A stretch of 64,000 nt of DNA from Leptospira sp. WS4.C2 (GTDB taxonomy: Bacteria > Spirochaetota > Leptospiria > Leptospirales > Leptospiraceae), in assembly GCF_040833985.1 (NCBI RefSeq), contig NZ_CP162139.1, forward strand, positions 1,632,001 to 1,696,000. The letters are read 5' to 3'. This document shows positions 26,717-37,680 of this stretch, in pieces. Under the pieces are notes generated by a model. That model did not search any database. It saw only the letters and a program-made list of their open reading frames with translations, and was not told the origin of the DNA. A program made the translations under genes and the position numbers. Positions within the stretch are counted from its first letter, which is position 1, and each line of letters starts with the position of its first letter.

Positions 26717-29431
26717 TTAATACTTTTGGAACTTGCCATTTTCATCGGACGGATCCGCTTTCCTGGCATTAGGTGTTTGAAGTCGTCCTGCAGGTTTTAC
26801 CACAGGTTTCGAATGTTTGGATTCTACCACAGATTGGAAGGTCGCTTGTTTTCCCAGTTTGAAGAAACTAATGGAAGAGAGAAGTTTTTCTGCCTGTGCT
26901 TGAAGTTCTTCTGCAATGGCTGCTAGTTCTTCTGAGGCACTTGCCGATTGTTGGGATACTTGGTCTAGTTGTCCCATTGCTTTATTCACTTCATTGACAC
27001 CGGAAGACTGTTCTTGGCTCGCAGCCGTAATCTCTTGGACAAGATCCGCAGTTTTATTGATTGCGGGAACAATTTCTTCAATGAGTTTTCCTGCAGATTC
27101 TGCTATTTGGACGGAACTTCCTGCCAAACTTCCAATTTCATTTGCCGATTTTTGGGAACGTTCTGCAAGTTTTCTTACTTCCGATGCTACTACCGCAAAC
27201 CCTTTTCCATGTTCACCAGCTCTTGCTGCTTCAATTGCTGCATTTAACGCAAGTAAGTTGGTTTGGTAAGCGATATCCTCAATGATTGATATTTTATCTG
27301 CAATTTCCTTCATTGCTGATACAGTATTTCTTACGGCTTCTCCGCCTTGTTTTGCATCTTTCGCAGATTTGGTTGCAATGGTATCAGTTTGTTTTGCATT
27401 TTCAGCATTTTGGTCAATGGATGCACCCATTTCTTCTAAAGATGCGGATGTTTCTTCGACGGAGGCTGCTTGTTCGCTGGCACCTTGTGAAAGTGTACTA
27501 GCGGTTGAGGCAACTTCATCAGCTGCATTGACAAGTGCATCTGTATTGGTTTTTACATCGTTAATGATATCCACAAGTTTTTTGGATGTATTGTTAAAGG
27601 AATCTCTAAGTTTTGCAAACCCACCATCATAATCATTGGTGATGAGTTGGGTGAGATCTCCATTCTCTAAAGCGGACAAACCAATCACGAGATCGTCTAC
27701 GATGCGAGCAGTTTCAATTGAGAGGTTTTTCTGTTCGGTGATGTCTGTTGCAAATTTAATGACTTTATAGGGTTTACCATTTAAGTCAAGGATGGGGTTG
27801 TAAGTGGCTTGGAGCCATACAATCTTTCCGCCCTTACCGATTCTTCGGTATTCCGCAGTTTGGAATTCTCCTCGGTTTAAACCTGCCCAAAATTGGCGGT
27901 AATCTTCTGAATTGACCAGAGCCGGTTCCACAAACATTCGATGGTGTTTGCCAACGAATTCTTGTAACGTATACCCCATGGTTTTTTGAAAGATATCATT
28001 GGCAGTGATGATGGTTCCATCCATATTGAATTCGATGGTTGCTTGGGCCTTGTTGATGGCTTCAATTTGGCCAATAAACTCTCTCACTTGTTTTTTATTT
28101 TCAGTGATGTCAGTGGCAAATTTGATGACTTTATATGGTCGTCCGTTAGCATCAAGAATCGGTGTATAGGTTGCTTGGAGCCATACTTCTTTTCCATTTT
28201 TTCCAATTCGTTTGTATTCCGAAGACTGGTATTCTCCTCGATTGAGTGCAGCCCAAAATTGTCGGTAGGCTTCTGAGTTTGCTTCTTGAGTTTCAAGAAA
28301 AATTCTATGATGTTGTCCTTTGATTTCACTCAAACTGTAATTCATCAGAGTTAAAAAATTATCATTCGCAGTGACGATATTTCCATCCATAGTGAATTCA
28401 ATGGTTGCCTGTGATCTCTCAATGGCTTTCGCATTTGCATTGGCTTCCGTCACATCAGCCCATTCCACAACACTTCCCAATCTTTCGCCACTTGGAGTAA
28501 TGATCGGGTTTGCGATTAAATTGAATTCACGATTCCCGATTTTAATGCTCGACTTGTGTTCTGAGGTAAAGGATCCGAGAAGCCTTCGTTGGTGACTTGG
28601 GTCCTTATGATAACTGTCAATATTACTACCCATCAAATCTTTGAGCGAAAAATTGCGTAATTGAGTTTTGATATCGTTTTCTGATTTTCCAAACATAGAA
28701 TGAATCGCTTTATTCATATAAACTACATTTAAATTGGGATCAGAGATCATCACATTCGTCGACACACTGTCCAATGCTGTTTTGATTTGGATGGCGTCTC
28801 TTAATGGTTTTCCTACTTGTTTGAGTAATAGAAATAATAAACCTGCTGTGATTGCGAGAAAAACGAAACCTGATAAAAAAATCGGTAAAAGTTTTTCTTT
28901 TGGTGAAGTCGTATCTTTTGAAATTTCGGAAATGCTGTCCTTCGTTAGTTGAAAACTCCATTTTGAAATGGAAGCGGAGTAGGGTTTCCACAATTCAGTA
29001 AGGTTTGATTTCAGTAGTTCTTTTTTTGTTAGATCCTCTGGTTCGTTTATGAAAACCTTGATGGCTGCAATATATTCCTCTTTTTGAGTTGTTGCTGTTT
29101 TTTGAATGACTGATTCTTCGGAGGATGTTTGGGGGATCGAGATTTGTTCCCAGGAAGCATTCAGTTTTTCAATGTCATATTTTAGTTTTGCAATAGATGT
29201 TTTGTCTATCTCTTGTGACTGTAATACCGTGAATAGATCGGAATGTATAGATTGGCTTAAGTTCCAGACCGATGTTAGGTTTTCAGACTTTTGTAGTTGA
29301 AGTTTTCTGGTTTCTTCTGAGGGAGCTGAACGGGTGAATGTTCCCCAAGAATAAAACGCAGTCCAAATAACAAATAGTAGACCTGTAAGGAAAAAAACTA
29401 TTAGTTTGGTGCTTATCTTTATATTTTTCAT
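26717..29431 (-). CDS. Methyl-accepting chemotaxis protein with three PAS domains
   Basis: A 904-residue receptor. TM1 about 9-28, a periplasmic domain of about 155 residues, TM2 about 183-204, then three cytoplasmic PAS domains (about 215-330, 338-445, 461-566), a HAMP-like turn (about 575-620) and the signalling hairpin with its conserved tip ([20 protein letters not shown] at 718-737). PAS2 and PAS3 are near-copies of each other, each ending [13 protein letters not shown], as in BdlA/Aer-like receptors. Such PAS domains often sense redox state or oxygen through FAD or haem; that is inference. Acts with CheA and CheW of the same cluster. Confidence 0.93.
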   Translation of the reverse strand: MKNIKISTKLIVFFLTGLLFVIWTAFYSWGTFTRSAPSEETRKLQLQKSENLTSVWNLSQSIHSDLFTVLQSQEIDKTSIAKLKYDIEKLNASWEQISIPQTSSEESVIQKTATTQKEEYIAAIKVFINEPEDLTKKELLKSNLTELWKPYSASISKWSFQLTKDSISEISKDTTSPKEKLLPIFLSGFVFLAITAGLLFLLLKQVGKPLRDAIQIKTALDSVSTNVMISDPNLNVVYMNKAIHSMFGKSENDIKTQLRNFSLKDLMGSNIDSYHKDPSHQRRLLGSFTSEHKSSIKIGNREFNLIANPIITPSGERLGSVVEWADVTEANANAKAIERSQATIEFTMDGNIVTANDNFLTLMNYSLSEIKGQHHRIFLETQEANSEAYRQFWAALNRGEYQSSEYKRIGKNGKEVWLQATYTPILDANGRPYKVIKFATDITENKKQVREFIGQIEAINKAQATIEFNMDGTIITANDIFQKTMGYTLQEFVGKHHRMFVEPALVNSEDYRQFWAGLNRGEFQTAEYRRIGKGGKIVWLQATYNPILDLNGKPYKVIKFATDITEQKNLSIETARIVDDLVIGLSALENGDLTQLITNDYDGGFAKLRDSFNNTSKKLVDIINDVKTNTDALVNAADEVASTASTLSQGASEQAASVEETSASLEEMGASIDQNAENAKQTDTIATKSAKDAKQGGEAVRNTVSAMKEIADKISIIEDIAYQTNLLALNAAIEAARAGEHGKGFAVVASEVRKLAERSQKSANEIGSLAGSSVQIAESAGKLIEEIVPAINKTADLVQEITAASQEQSSGVNEVNKAMGQLDQVSQQSASASEELAAIAEELQAQAEKLLSSISFFKLGKQATFQSVVESKHSKPVVKPAGRLQTPNARKADPSDENGKFQKY

Positions 29432-29441
29432 ATCATCCTCT

Positions 29442-31643
29442 TCATTTATATAATCTTTCGTTTTCTACAGCTATGGTCCTTTCAAATAGAGAAGGAATGT
29501 CTATAATCAGAGCCACATTTCCATCTCCCAAAATACTAGATCCACTTACGCCTTTTACATGTCGAAATACTGATCCCATCGGTTTGATAACCGTTTGGTA
29601 TTCGCCAAGGAGTCGCTCGACAACGATTCCCGCTTTTTTTTCTCCATTCCTAACAATGACGATATTTTCACGTAAATTCTCGCCTGATGATTCTGTCGGG
29701 TAATAATCCTTAAGTCGAAGGAAAGGAATCAAAGTCCCTCGAAGGGCAAAGAATTGATTGGAATCTGTTTTGTTTTCTTCTGTAAAGTGTAGGCATTCCA
29801 AAACCATATCCATAGGAATGATGAATTGGTTTTTTCCTACCTCTACCAAAAATCCATCAATGATTGCAAGGGTTAGTGGCAGACGAATGATAAAACAACT
29901 TCCTTGGTTCGGATTGGATTTAACAGTTATGGTTCCACGTAAGGACTCAATGTTTTGTAAAACAACATCAAGCCCCACACCTCTACCGGACACATTGGTT
30001 ACCTTCGAAGCAGTCGAAAGACCTGGATGAAACAAAAGTTTGAATACTTCTTCCTCCGAATCTGGTAGTGGGCCAGAAACCAGGCCTTTATCAATTCCTT
30101 TTTGCCAAACTTTTTCCTTTTGAATTCCATTTCCATCATCTGTGATTTCAATAACAACACTTCCAGCTTCATGGAAGGCGTTGAGTTTGATCGTTCCTTG
30201 TTTTGGCTTTCCCTTTCTTTCGCGTTCTTCTGAGGTTTCCAATCCATGGTCACAAGCATTTCTGACCAAGTGAGTGAGCGGATCACCTAACTTATCTACA
30301 ATGTTACGATCAAGTTCCGTCTCATTTCCTTCTGTGATTAGTTTGATGTCTTTTCCAAGATCTTTTCCCAAATCTCGAACGGTTCTCGTATACTTTTGAA
30401 AGGTATCGCCAATAGGAACCATCCTCAGTTTGAGAGAAATCTCTCTTACTTCATTGAGTAATCGCATGGCGAGAATAGACGATTCTTGCAAATTAGAATC
30501 TTCCATCGAACCAATGAGTTGGTTCATATTGGCAGAAGCAACCACTAGTTCTCCCACGCGATTGATTAGATTATCAATTCGTTTCGAATCTACTTTAATC
30601 GTTGAAGATTTATTTTGATCCTTGAGTAAATTTGTAGGAACTTTAGATTCCTCTGTTTCCAGTTGTCCTTCTGGAAAAGATGCGGAAGTTTGGCTTTTCG
30701 ATGAAGACGTGGATAATCCAGTTTTACGAATTTTTAATTCTTCAAAGTATTTAATTAATGTAGCGTCAGTTAGGATTTGAATTTCTTTCCAAATATTTCC
30801 GAGCAAAATCTCCTCTTCCGGGAGTTGACCTGAAAGGTCAGCAAGATCTTCAACGCTTGCACCAGGTGGGAGGACATGTAAAAAGGCGTCACTTTCAATG
30901 AAGTTAAAAACTTTGCGCACTGCCTCTAGACCGGAATCACTGACCAAATGAATTTCAAAACCTAAATAACAGGATTCGGGATCGAAGTCTTCGGGATTTG
31001 GAATCGTATCCGAAATTGTCTTTAAGGCCTGAATTTTACCGATTTTTTTTAAGTATCCGATAAAAGAAATGGGATCAAGTCCTTGGGCGAATACATTTCG
31101 GTTTGGCCGAAAAGAAATCAGGTAACCTGGAATGGAAGAATCTGATTTTGGTTTGAATTCAGAATTCTCTAATAAAAGAGCATTGTTTGAACTTAAGTTC
31201 ATATTTTGCGATGTAGGCTCTTTTTCTGTTTGGTTTTTTGTCGGATTGTCAGCATCTATTTTTTGGAACGGCTTCATTAAATCTAAGATAGTGTTTCCAA
31301 AGATGATTTTTGCCTCTGGTATTTTTCCTTTAGTTTCCTCCGCTACCAAATAAGAAAGGTGATCCTTTGCTTTTAGTAAAATTTCCGTTAGTTCCTGTTT
31401 GAAGGGGATTTCATGGGATCGCAATTGGTCTAAAAGATTTTCGACTACATGCGTAAATTTAACGGTGGATTCGAATCCAAACATTCCTGCGGTACCTTTA
31501 ATTGTATGAACCGCGCGAAAAATAGCATTTAGATCCTCATCGTTTGGAGTGGATACTTCAGTACGTAAAAGTATCGCCTCCATATCACGAAGGAATTCTT
31601 CTGATTCAACTAAGTAGGCATCTATAACCTCTGTTAAATCCAT
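29442..31643 (-). CDS. cheA: Chemotaxis histidine kinase CheA
   Basis: 733 residues with P1 phosphotransfer domain (phospho-His46 in [16 protein letters not shown]), a variable middle that may hold P2 (about 160-340), P3 dimerisation (about 350-410, [15 protein letters not shown]), P4 ATPase (N-box [13 protein letters not shown]-boxes DDGNGI and GRGVGLDVV) and P5 CheW-like domain (about 600-730). Its ATG overlaps the STAS gene stop by one base. Likely phosphorylates the CheY-like protein at 32017 and CheB. Confidence 0.96.
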   Translation of the reverse strand: MDLTEVIDAYLVESEEFLRDMEAILLRTEVSTPNDEDLNAIFRAVHTIKGTAGMFGFESTVKFTHVVENLLDQLRSHEIPFKQELTEILLKAKDHLSYLVAEETKGKIPEAKIIFGNTILDLMKPFQKIDADNPTKNQTEKEPTSQNMNLSSNNALLLENSEFKPKSDSSIPGYLISFRPNRNVFAQGLDPISFIGYLKKIGKIQALKTISDTIPNPEDFDPESCYLGFEIHLVSDSGLEAVRKVFNFIESDAFLHVLPPGASVEDLADLSGQLPEEEILLGNIWKEIQILTDATLIKYFEELKIRKTGLSTSSSKSQTSASFPEGQLETEESKVPTNLLKDQNKSSTIKVDSKRIDNLINRVGELVVASANMNQLIGSMEDSNLQESSILAMRLLNEVREISLKLRMVPIGDTFQKYTRTVRDLGKDLGKDIKLITEGNETELDRNIVDKLGDPLTHLVRNACDHGLETSEERERKGKPKQGTIKLNAFHEAGSVVIEITDDGNGIQKEKVWQKGIDKGLVSGPLPDSEEEVFKLLFHPGLSTASKVTNVSGRGVGLDVVLQNIESLRGTITVKSNPNQGSCFIIRLPLTLAIIDGFLVEVGKNQFIIPMDMVLECLHFTEENKTDSNQFFALRGTLIPFLRLKDYYPTESSGENLRENIVIVRNGEKKAGIVVERLLGEYQTVIKPMGSVFRHVKGVSGSSILGDGNVALIIDIPSLFERTIAVENERLYK

Positions 31644-32014
31644 TAGCTAGTTTTCCTTGTTCCGTATCTAAATTCGACATCTGCAGAATGTTCTTTTTTG
31701 ACTTTAACGCGATCCCCAAAAAAACTAACAAGCCCGAGCAAATCCAATACTTTTAAAACGGGTAGAGAGTGATTTTCTAGTTTGATGGAAAATTGATTTT
31801 TTTGGCTTAAGGTTTTTAGATACATCAAAAACTGGATTCCAGCCGAATCGATTCGTTGGATTCCATTTAAGTCTAACTGGATGACTTTTCCCCTGGATGA
31901 GGTCCAAATTTCTGATTGTTTCTTCCATTCCTTAACAAAGGGTACAGTCAAATACCCCTCCCAAGCGATGTCATAACCAGAATTTGTATCTCTGAGGTTT
32001 TGGACCGGTTCCAT
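31643..32014 (-). CDS. STAS-domain protein in the chemosensory cluster
   Basis: 123 residues with a STAS fold. The site region GIQRIDSAGIQFLMYLK keeps Asp-Ser-Ala-Gly, where the Ser is the phosphorylation site in anti-sigma antagonists. The rest is diverged and the C-terminal 20 residues are basic. It sits 2 nt after the CheY-like gene and overlaps cheA by one base, so it belongs to the signalling unit. A role as an added phosphate acceptor or array adaptor is possible but not shown. Confidence 0.85.
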   Translation of the reverse strand: MEPVQNLRDTNSGYDIAWEGYLTVPFVKEWKKQSEIWTSSRGKVIQLDLNGIQRIDSAGIQFLMYLKTLSQKNQFSIKLENHSLPVLKVLDLLGLVSFFGDRVKVKKEHSADVEFRYGTRKTS

Positions 32015-32016
32015 GA

Positions 32017-32382
32017 TTATGGTAAAAGTTTAGAAATTGTATCTAACAACTCTTCGGGAGAGAAGGGTTTGGTAAGCCATGCTTTGGCACCAGCATCCAT
32101 CCCTTGTTGTTTTTTTTCAGGTTGGGATTCTGTTGTCAACATGATGATGGGAGTGAACTTGTATTTAGAATTTTCTTTTACTTTTTTGATAAAACTAATT
32201 CCATCCATATTCGGCATATTCATGTCTGAAACAATCAAATCTACTTCGTTGGTTTCTAACTGCTTTAAACCCTCTAAACCATCACCAGCTTCAATTAGGT
32301 CGAAGTTAGCATTCTTTAAATGTACGGAGATAATCTTTCGGAATACCGCAGAATCATCAATAATCAATATCTTTCTATTCAT
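32017..32382 (-). CDS. CheY-like single-domain response regulator
   Basis: 121-residue receiver domain with phospho-acceptor Asp53 (LIVSDMNMPNMDG), acidic pair IDDS (8-11), Thr in MLTTES and Lys in WLTKPFSP. No output domain. It may bind the flagellar switch (FliM and FliN are in this window) or act as a phosphate sink. ATG at 32382 is preferred over an upstream in-frame start because AGGGAA lies just before it. It overlaps the end of the preceding gene by 8 bp. Confidence 0.92.
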   Translation of the reverse strand: MNRKILIIDDSAVFRKIISVHLKNANFDLIEAGDGLEGLKQLETNEVDLIVSDMNMPNMDGISFIKKVKENSKYKFTPIIMLTTESQPEKKQQGMDAGAKAWLTKPFSPEELLDTISKLLP

Positions 32383-33682
32383 GTTTTGTTCCCTTGTCGT
32401 TTTGGATTGGTAAAAATATTTCGGCAATGATACAGTCGGCTTTCACTTCCGTTGTGTGATCAATAGCTTTTCGAATAAAAAACATTCCGTTGTGTCTGTG
32501 GAGTATGAAGTCAACCATCGTCAAACCAAGTCCCAAACTAAACTTTTCTTTAGAGAAAAAACTTTCTACAGGTGGGTGGATACGGTAAAAAGGTTCTACC
32601 AGTTTTTTTTCTGATGTTGCTAGTTGTTTGGCATATTCATCTTCAATAATGTTGTTTTTGGCAGATAAACAAAAATATCCATCTACAAAAGTCACAAACA
32701 CATCAAAGTGTGATTTTCTTTTGGAATATTTGAGCCCGTTGGTAAAAATTTCATGAATTGCTACCTTCATTGACTCAATATCTAAATCAAGATAAACCGA
32801 TTGTTTTACTACTGGCAAGTTTACCTTTAATTCTTTTTCTGCAATTTCGTCTTTGAATGACTCAATCAATGAGGGTAAAAGATTGAGTAAGTCTTCGCTC
32901 TTAGTTTTAACTAAATTCGTATTGTTTTGGATAATATCAACTGCTAGGTCTAAACCTTTCATCATGCTGATGTTGTGTTCATGGTTTTCAAATAAAAGAT
33001 CCCAAAATTCTTTGTTTATGGAGTAGTCTTTACCCTGGTCTACCTTGATTTGTTGGATGGAGTCTATAATCGTAGACATGGCACCAAGTCCGGAACCTTG
33101 CATAAGAGTGGTTTTTAAATTTAAAACCGAATGCAGTTCTGAGTTGATTTCGTTTGTTTTCCTATGTGATTCTTTGTAGTTGAGCCATTCCAATTGGCTT
33201 TTTAATTCTTTTGATTCCTCATCAATGAGAAGAGATTCCATTCGCTTTAAGTAGACGTATTCTAATGCCTTTTCCAAACGATCCGCTACAATTTCTACAT
33301 GGAGGGGCTTCAAAAGATAATCATAGACCCCCATCTTCATAACTTCTATGATTTCATCTGTCTGGTCTATTGCAGTTTGTACTATAAATACGGCAGAAGG
33401 CTCCAACTGTTTACGTTCTTGGATGAAAGCTTTGCCATCAAGCACCGGCATCATCAGATCCACCAAATAGAGGCTATATGGTCGTTTGGCTGCCATTTCT
33501 AGGCCAACCTTGCCATCCTCAGCAACCTCTGCCTCCATACCGATTCGTTTGCAAATTGCTTCTAGAAGGACTTGGTTTTCCTTTTTATCCTCAATGATTA
33601 GGATTGGTTCCTTGGGACGCCTAAGGTGTTCCCTAATCCGAGTAGACGAGGATTGGTTTTGATTTACGTTCGATTCCACCAT
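32375..33682 (-). CDS. Receiver domain fused to a histidine-kinase-type ATPase
   Basis: 435 residues. N-terminal receiver (about 25-140) with Asp75 in LVDLMMPVLDG and Lys in LLKPLHVE; a long helical linker; C-terminal HATPase (about 285-425) with N-box HEIFTNGLKYS and G-box SLGLGLTMVDF. No canonical H-box (HELRTPLN-type) is visible, so it may be a kinase with a non-standard histidine or an ATPase that works without one. The receiver-first order suggests it is controlled by another kinase, plausibly the product of the gene upstream. Confidence 0.85.
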   Translation of the reverse strand: MVESNVNQNQSSSTRIREHLRRPKEPILIIEDKKENQVLLEAICKRIGMEAEVAEDGKVGLEMAAKRPYSLYLVDLMMPVLDGKAFIQERKQLEPSAVFIVQTAIDQTDEIIEVMKMGVYDYLLKPLHVEIVADRLEKALEYVYLKRMESLLIDEESKELKSQLEWLNYKESHRKTNEINSELHSVLNLKTTLMQGSGLGAMSTIIDSIQQIKVDQGKDYSINKEFWDLLFENHEHNISMMKGLDLAVDIIQNNTNLVKTKSEDLLNLLPSLIESFKDEIAEKELKVNLPVVKQSVYLDLDIESMKVAIHEIFTNGLKYSKRKSHFDVFVTFVDGYFCLSAKNNIIEDEYAKQLATSEKKLVEPFYRIHPPVESFFSKEKFSLGLGLTMVDFILHRHNGMFFIRKAIDHTTEVKADCIIAEIFLPIQNDKGTKHE

Positions 33683-33730
33683 ATAGATTATCGGAAATCC
33701 TATGGGAGAATTCTACAGGGTTCAATTCCT

Positions 33731-35353
33731 TTATTTTATAATTTCAGGTAACTTGAGTTTAAAATTAGATCCTTGTCCGAGTTGAGAAGTGAGTTCAAGG
33801 GAGCCACCCAAGCGAATGGCGAGGCCTTGCGAAATAGAGAGTCCAAGCCCTGTTCCTTCGATGTTTCCATCGTCGTTTAACCGGGTAAAGGTATGAAAAA
33901 TTCGATTTTGATCTTCTTCCGAGATTCCGGGACCATAATCACGAACAGAAATTTCAAGTAGATCATCCACCCATTCACAATCTAACTCAAAGTAGGGATG
34001 GTTTGCGTATTTAATCGCATTGGAAAGTAAATTTAGAAGGATTTGTTGGATTTTTCCTGAATCAGATACAATCGGTTTTGTTTGTAAGGGAGGTCGGAAT
34101 CGAATCTCCATTCCTTTTGCCTTGGCTTGCGGTTCGACTAAATCTAGTGTTTGGCGACATATATCTTCAGGGTTAAACGTTGTTAATTGGATCTTAATTT
34201 GCCCCGACTCGATTTTCATCAAATTCAGGATTTCGTTGATCATATTTAGAAGTCGCATTCCCCCTGTATAAATATAGTTCAGGTATTCTTTTCCCTTTTC
34301 ATCTGTATCTGGCAATTGGATGAGTTTCGAAAAACCAATGATGGAGTTTAGAGGCGTTCTAAGTTCATGGCTCATATGGGCTAAAAATTCTGTTTTAGCT
34401 CGGTAGGCACGTTCCAACTCTTCTTTGGTTTTACTGAGATCTAATGTTCGCTCCAAAATCAAAGACTCTAAGGTGGATTTATACCGATTTAATTCGGTAA
34501 GGTCCAAATCTCTTTGGACGAAGAGCCCCATCCAGCGGCTGACCGTTTGGTAAATTAAAAGGTTCTCATGTTGGATCGGAGAGTTTGGTTTGTATTTCAA
34601 AAAACCCATAACTCCCAGAAATTTATTTTCAAAAAGGACGGGAATGAGTAAGAGCGTTTGCGCTTTGGTTTGGTCAAAGAACCATCTTTCTCGTGGTAAG
34701 GCTTTACCTTGGGTCAAATAGATCGTTTTCCCATTTTTTAATTTATGAACCCAACGACCAAGGCCTAAGTCATACCAGTTTTCGTTTTGGCATTCTTGCG
34801 GCAATAGTGGATACTTTGTAGTTTTTCTCTCATTGACCCAAATTTTAAATCGATCGTTTTGTTCGGTGGATTCGTATTTTAAGAAAAAAATAGAGTCCAT
34901 TTCTGTAAAATATAACAGTTGATAGAGGGCTTGTGGTAGGCCTTCTCTAATTGAATGTTGTTGGATGAGAATTTGAATAGAAGAAGCAACTCCCAATTCA
35001 AATCGTAATCTCCAAGCAATTTCCTCCTCTTGTCTTTGTTTGGTGGTAATGTCTTGAATAAAAAATTTTGTATAATCTTTGTTTTTGTCTCCGTCGGGGA
35101 ACTGAAACTTTCCAAAGGAAGTTTCTAAAATTGTTCCATTCGTTCTGTAAATTAATTCTGTTGAGAAGTCTGAGTTTTCTATTTTTTGAGAAAGAAAACT
35201 ATCTAAATCAAATCCTGATTCTAAAGACTCAAAAACTCTATTTTTAATGATGATTTCAAATTTTTTTGAAGACTTATCGATTGATAGAATACTAGTCCCT
35301 GAGTCATCTCCTTCTAAAGAAGCTTTTAGTAATGAACAAGGATCAACAACCAT
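33731..35353 (-). CDS. PAS/GAF sensor histidine kinase
   Basis: 540 residues without membrane segments. PAS-like region 1-105 (ending FFIQDITTKQRQEEE), GAF-like region about 120-285, HisKA with phospho-His329 in HMSHELRTPLNSIIGFSK, and HATPase with LLNLLSNAIKYA, VRDYGPGI and GTGLGLSISQGLA. Cytoplasmic, so an internal signal is likely. It starts one base after the ispH stop and is followed by the receiver/ATPase gene, a probable partner. Confidence 0.93.
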   Translation of the reverse strand: MVVDPCSLLKASLEGDDSGTSILSIDKSSKKFEIIIKNRVFESLESGFDLDSFLSQKIENSDFSTELIYRTNGTILETSFGKFQFPDGDKNKDYTKFFIQDITTKQRQEEEIAWRLRFELGVASSIQILIQQHSIREGLPQALYQLLYFTEMDSIFFLKYESTEQNDRFKIWVNERKTTKYPLLPQECQNENWYDLGLGRWVHKLKNGKTIYLTQGKALPRERWFFDQTKAQTLLLIPVLFENKFLGVMGFLKYKPNSPIQHENLLIYQTVSRWMGLFVQRDLDLTELNRYKSTLESLILERTLDLSKTKEELERAYRAKTEFLAHMSHELRTPLNSIIGFSKLIQLPDTDEKGKEYLNYIYTGGMRLLNMINEILNLMKIESGQIKIQLTTFNPEDICRQTLDLVEPQAKAKGMEIRFRPPLQTKPIVSDSGKIQQILLNLLSNAIKYANHPYFELDCEWVDDLLEISVRDYGPGISEEDQNRIFHTFTRLNDDGNIEGTGLGLSISQGLAIRLGGSLELTSQLGQGSNFKLKLPEIIK

Positions 35354-35354
35354 T

Positions 35355-36302
35355 CTAGTATTGTTTGAGTAGTTCTTTCGGAAGTTTGAAACTCATCGTA
35401 TCTTCCCGGCTTTCTGGAAAAAGAGATACTTTGGCATCGGGGAAATATTTCAAAATCTCACCAACGATTTCATCTACTAGAACTTGGGGGCTTGATGCTC
35501 CCGCAGTAATCCCCAGGATTTTGATTTTGGAGTTTTTAATTTGATCGGGGTTTACGTCTTCTTTCTTAGAGATCTGGAAACTTGCAGGCCTTGTTTTTTT
35601 TGCTAATTGGCATAGTCTTACTGAGTTTGATGAGTTTTCGGCTCCAATTACAAGCATAGCATCTACAGATTCTAACATGGATTGAACTGCTTCCTGTCTT
35701 TCTGTTGTCGCATAACAAATATCATCTTTTTGCGGATGTTCCACATAAGGAAAAACTTCTTCAATTTTTTTCACAATGTTTTTTGTGTCTGCCACAGAGA
35801 GGGTGGTTTGCATGAGATAGGTAAGAGGTTTGTCTTTTGTAATTTTTCCCTGTAAGTTTTCTACATCTTCTGGAGATTCTACCAAAAACATAGACGCTTC
35901 TCCCATGGTTCCAATAGCTTCGTCGTGACCTCTATGGCCAATATAGATGATTTGGTGGGAATCTCTAATGTTTCTGGCTTTTTTATGGACCCTTGTGACG
36001 AGAGGACAGGTGGCATCCCCAATTTTCATTTTCCTTTGCGTGGCTTCCTGAACGACCTCAGGTGAGACCCCATGAGCAGAAAAAACGACAGTAGCCCCAT
36101 CTGGAACCTCTTTCAGTTCGTTGATAAACAGGATCCCCTTTTTTTTCATCTCCTCTACAACTCGCTGGTTATGAACGATTTCTTTGCGGACATAAAGAGG
36201 GCTTTCTGGGTTTTCCTGGAATGCTGTCTCCACATAAGAAATGGCATACTTCACTCCAGCACAAAATCCACGGGGATTGGCTAAATAAATGGTTTCTAAC
36301 AC
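35355..36302 (-). CDS. ispH: 4-hydroxy-3-methylbut-2-enyl diphosphate reductase
   Basis: Last step of the MEP isoprenoid pathway, a 4Fe-4S enzyme making IPP and DMAPP. With the GTG start at 36302 the three cluster cysteines are Cys14 (FCAGV), Cys99 (DATCPLV) and Cys196 (DICYATTERQ), close to E. coli positions 12, 96 and 197. AGGA lies 7 nt before this GTG. A longer in-frame version from ATG 36338 has no good ribosome site. SSNSVRL and the ITAGASSP motif are present. It is the first gene of the cluster running to cheB. Confidence 0.94.
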   Translation of the reverse strand: MLETIYLANPRGFCAGVKYAISYVETAFQENPESPLYVRKEIVHNQRVVEEMKKKGILFINELKEVPDGATVVFSAHGVSPEVVQEATQRKMKIGDATCPLVTRVHKKARNIRDSHQIIYIGHRGHDEAIGTMGEASMFLVESPEDVENLQGKITKDKPLTYLMQTTLSVADTKNIVKKIEEVFPYVEHPQKDDICYATTERQEAVQSMLESVDAMLVIGAENSSNSVRLCQLAKKTRPASFQISKKEDVNPDQIKNSKIKILGITAGASSPQVLVDEIVGEILKYFPDAKVSLFPESREDTMSFKLPKELLKQY

Positions 36303-36406
36303 TGATGTTCCTACCTTTTTTCTGAAATCCACTTCCATAGATTTATGAGGACATTTTTTAGAAAAGGGGAAGTTCTATTTTTATTCAAATTTTATTTCTT
36401 TTTCCC

Positions 36407-36412
36407 TATTAT
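36407..36412 (+). promoter_or_regulatory. flaB: Candidate -10 of a flaB promoter
   Basis: TATTAT at 36407-36412 lies 17 nt after TTCAAA (36384-36389), a fair sigma-70 pair in an AT-rich stretch. No clear sigma-28 (TAAA-N15-GCCGATAA) match was seen in the 236-bp gap between ispH and flaB. Tentative. Confidence 0.3.
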
Positions 36413-36445
36413 CCTCCCTACCGGAATGACCGATCCTTATCTTGA

Positions 36446-37387
<942 letters not shown>

Positions 37388-37395
37388 TAGGATAA

Positions 37396-37457
37396 GAGAA
37401 ACCAATGGTTGGGCAGGGTGGTTGGGGCCCTTCCTTTGGTTTCTCGATTTTCTTTTT
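37396..37457 (+). terminator. Terminator of flaB
   Basis: GAGAAACCAA (37396-37405) pairs with TTGGTTTCTC (37436-37445), with GC-rich inner sequence, followed by ATTTTCTTTTTTT. It lies 9 nt after the flaB stop. The remaining 220 nt up to ilvA are T-rich; I see nothing else in them. Confidence 0.75.
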
Positions 37458-37680
37458 TTCCATCCAAAACTCACCATCAATCCAAACCCAGGTTCCTTGT
37501 TTGTTTCTTTGTTAGATCAATTCGATTTCTTATTTCCAATCTTTTCACTTACCACAATTTACTTCCGCTGTGCTTTGCTCTTTTGATTGTCCTTCAGTAT
37601 CTATTTTTTTTGATCCAAAAGATAAATTCATTCTCCAAAAACGGAACCTGAGATTTATTAGAGATTGTGAGTGAAACTCT

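Noticed and set aside
36413..36445. Sigma-28 promoter for flaB around ACCGATCC
   Set aside because: No TAAA-type -35 at the right distance and the -10 match is poor.
37409..37651. 80-codon frame between flaB and ilvA
   Set aside because: It begins inside the flaB terminator and its composition is that of T-rich non-coding DNA.
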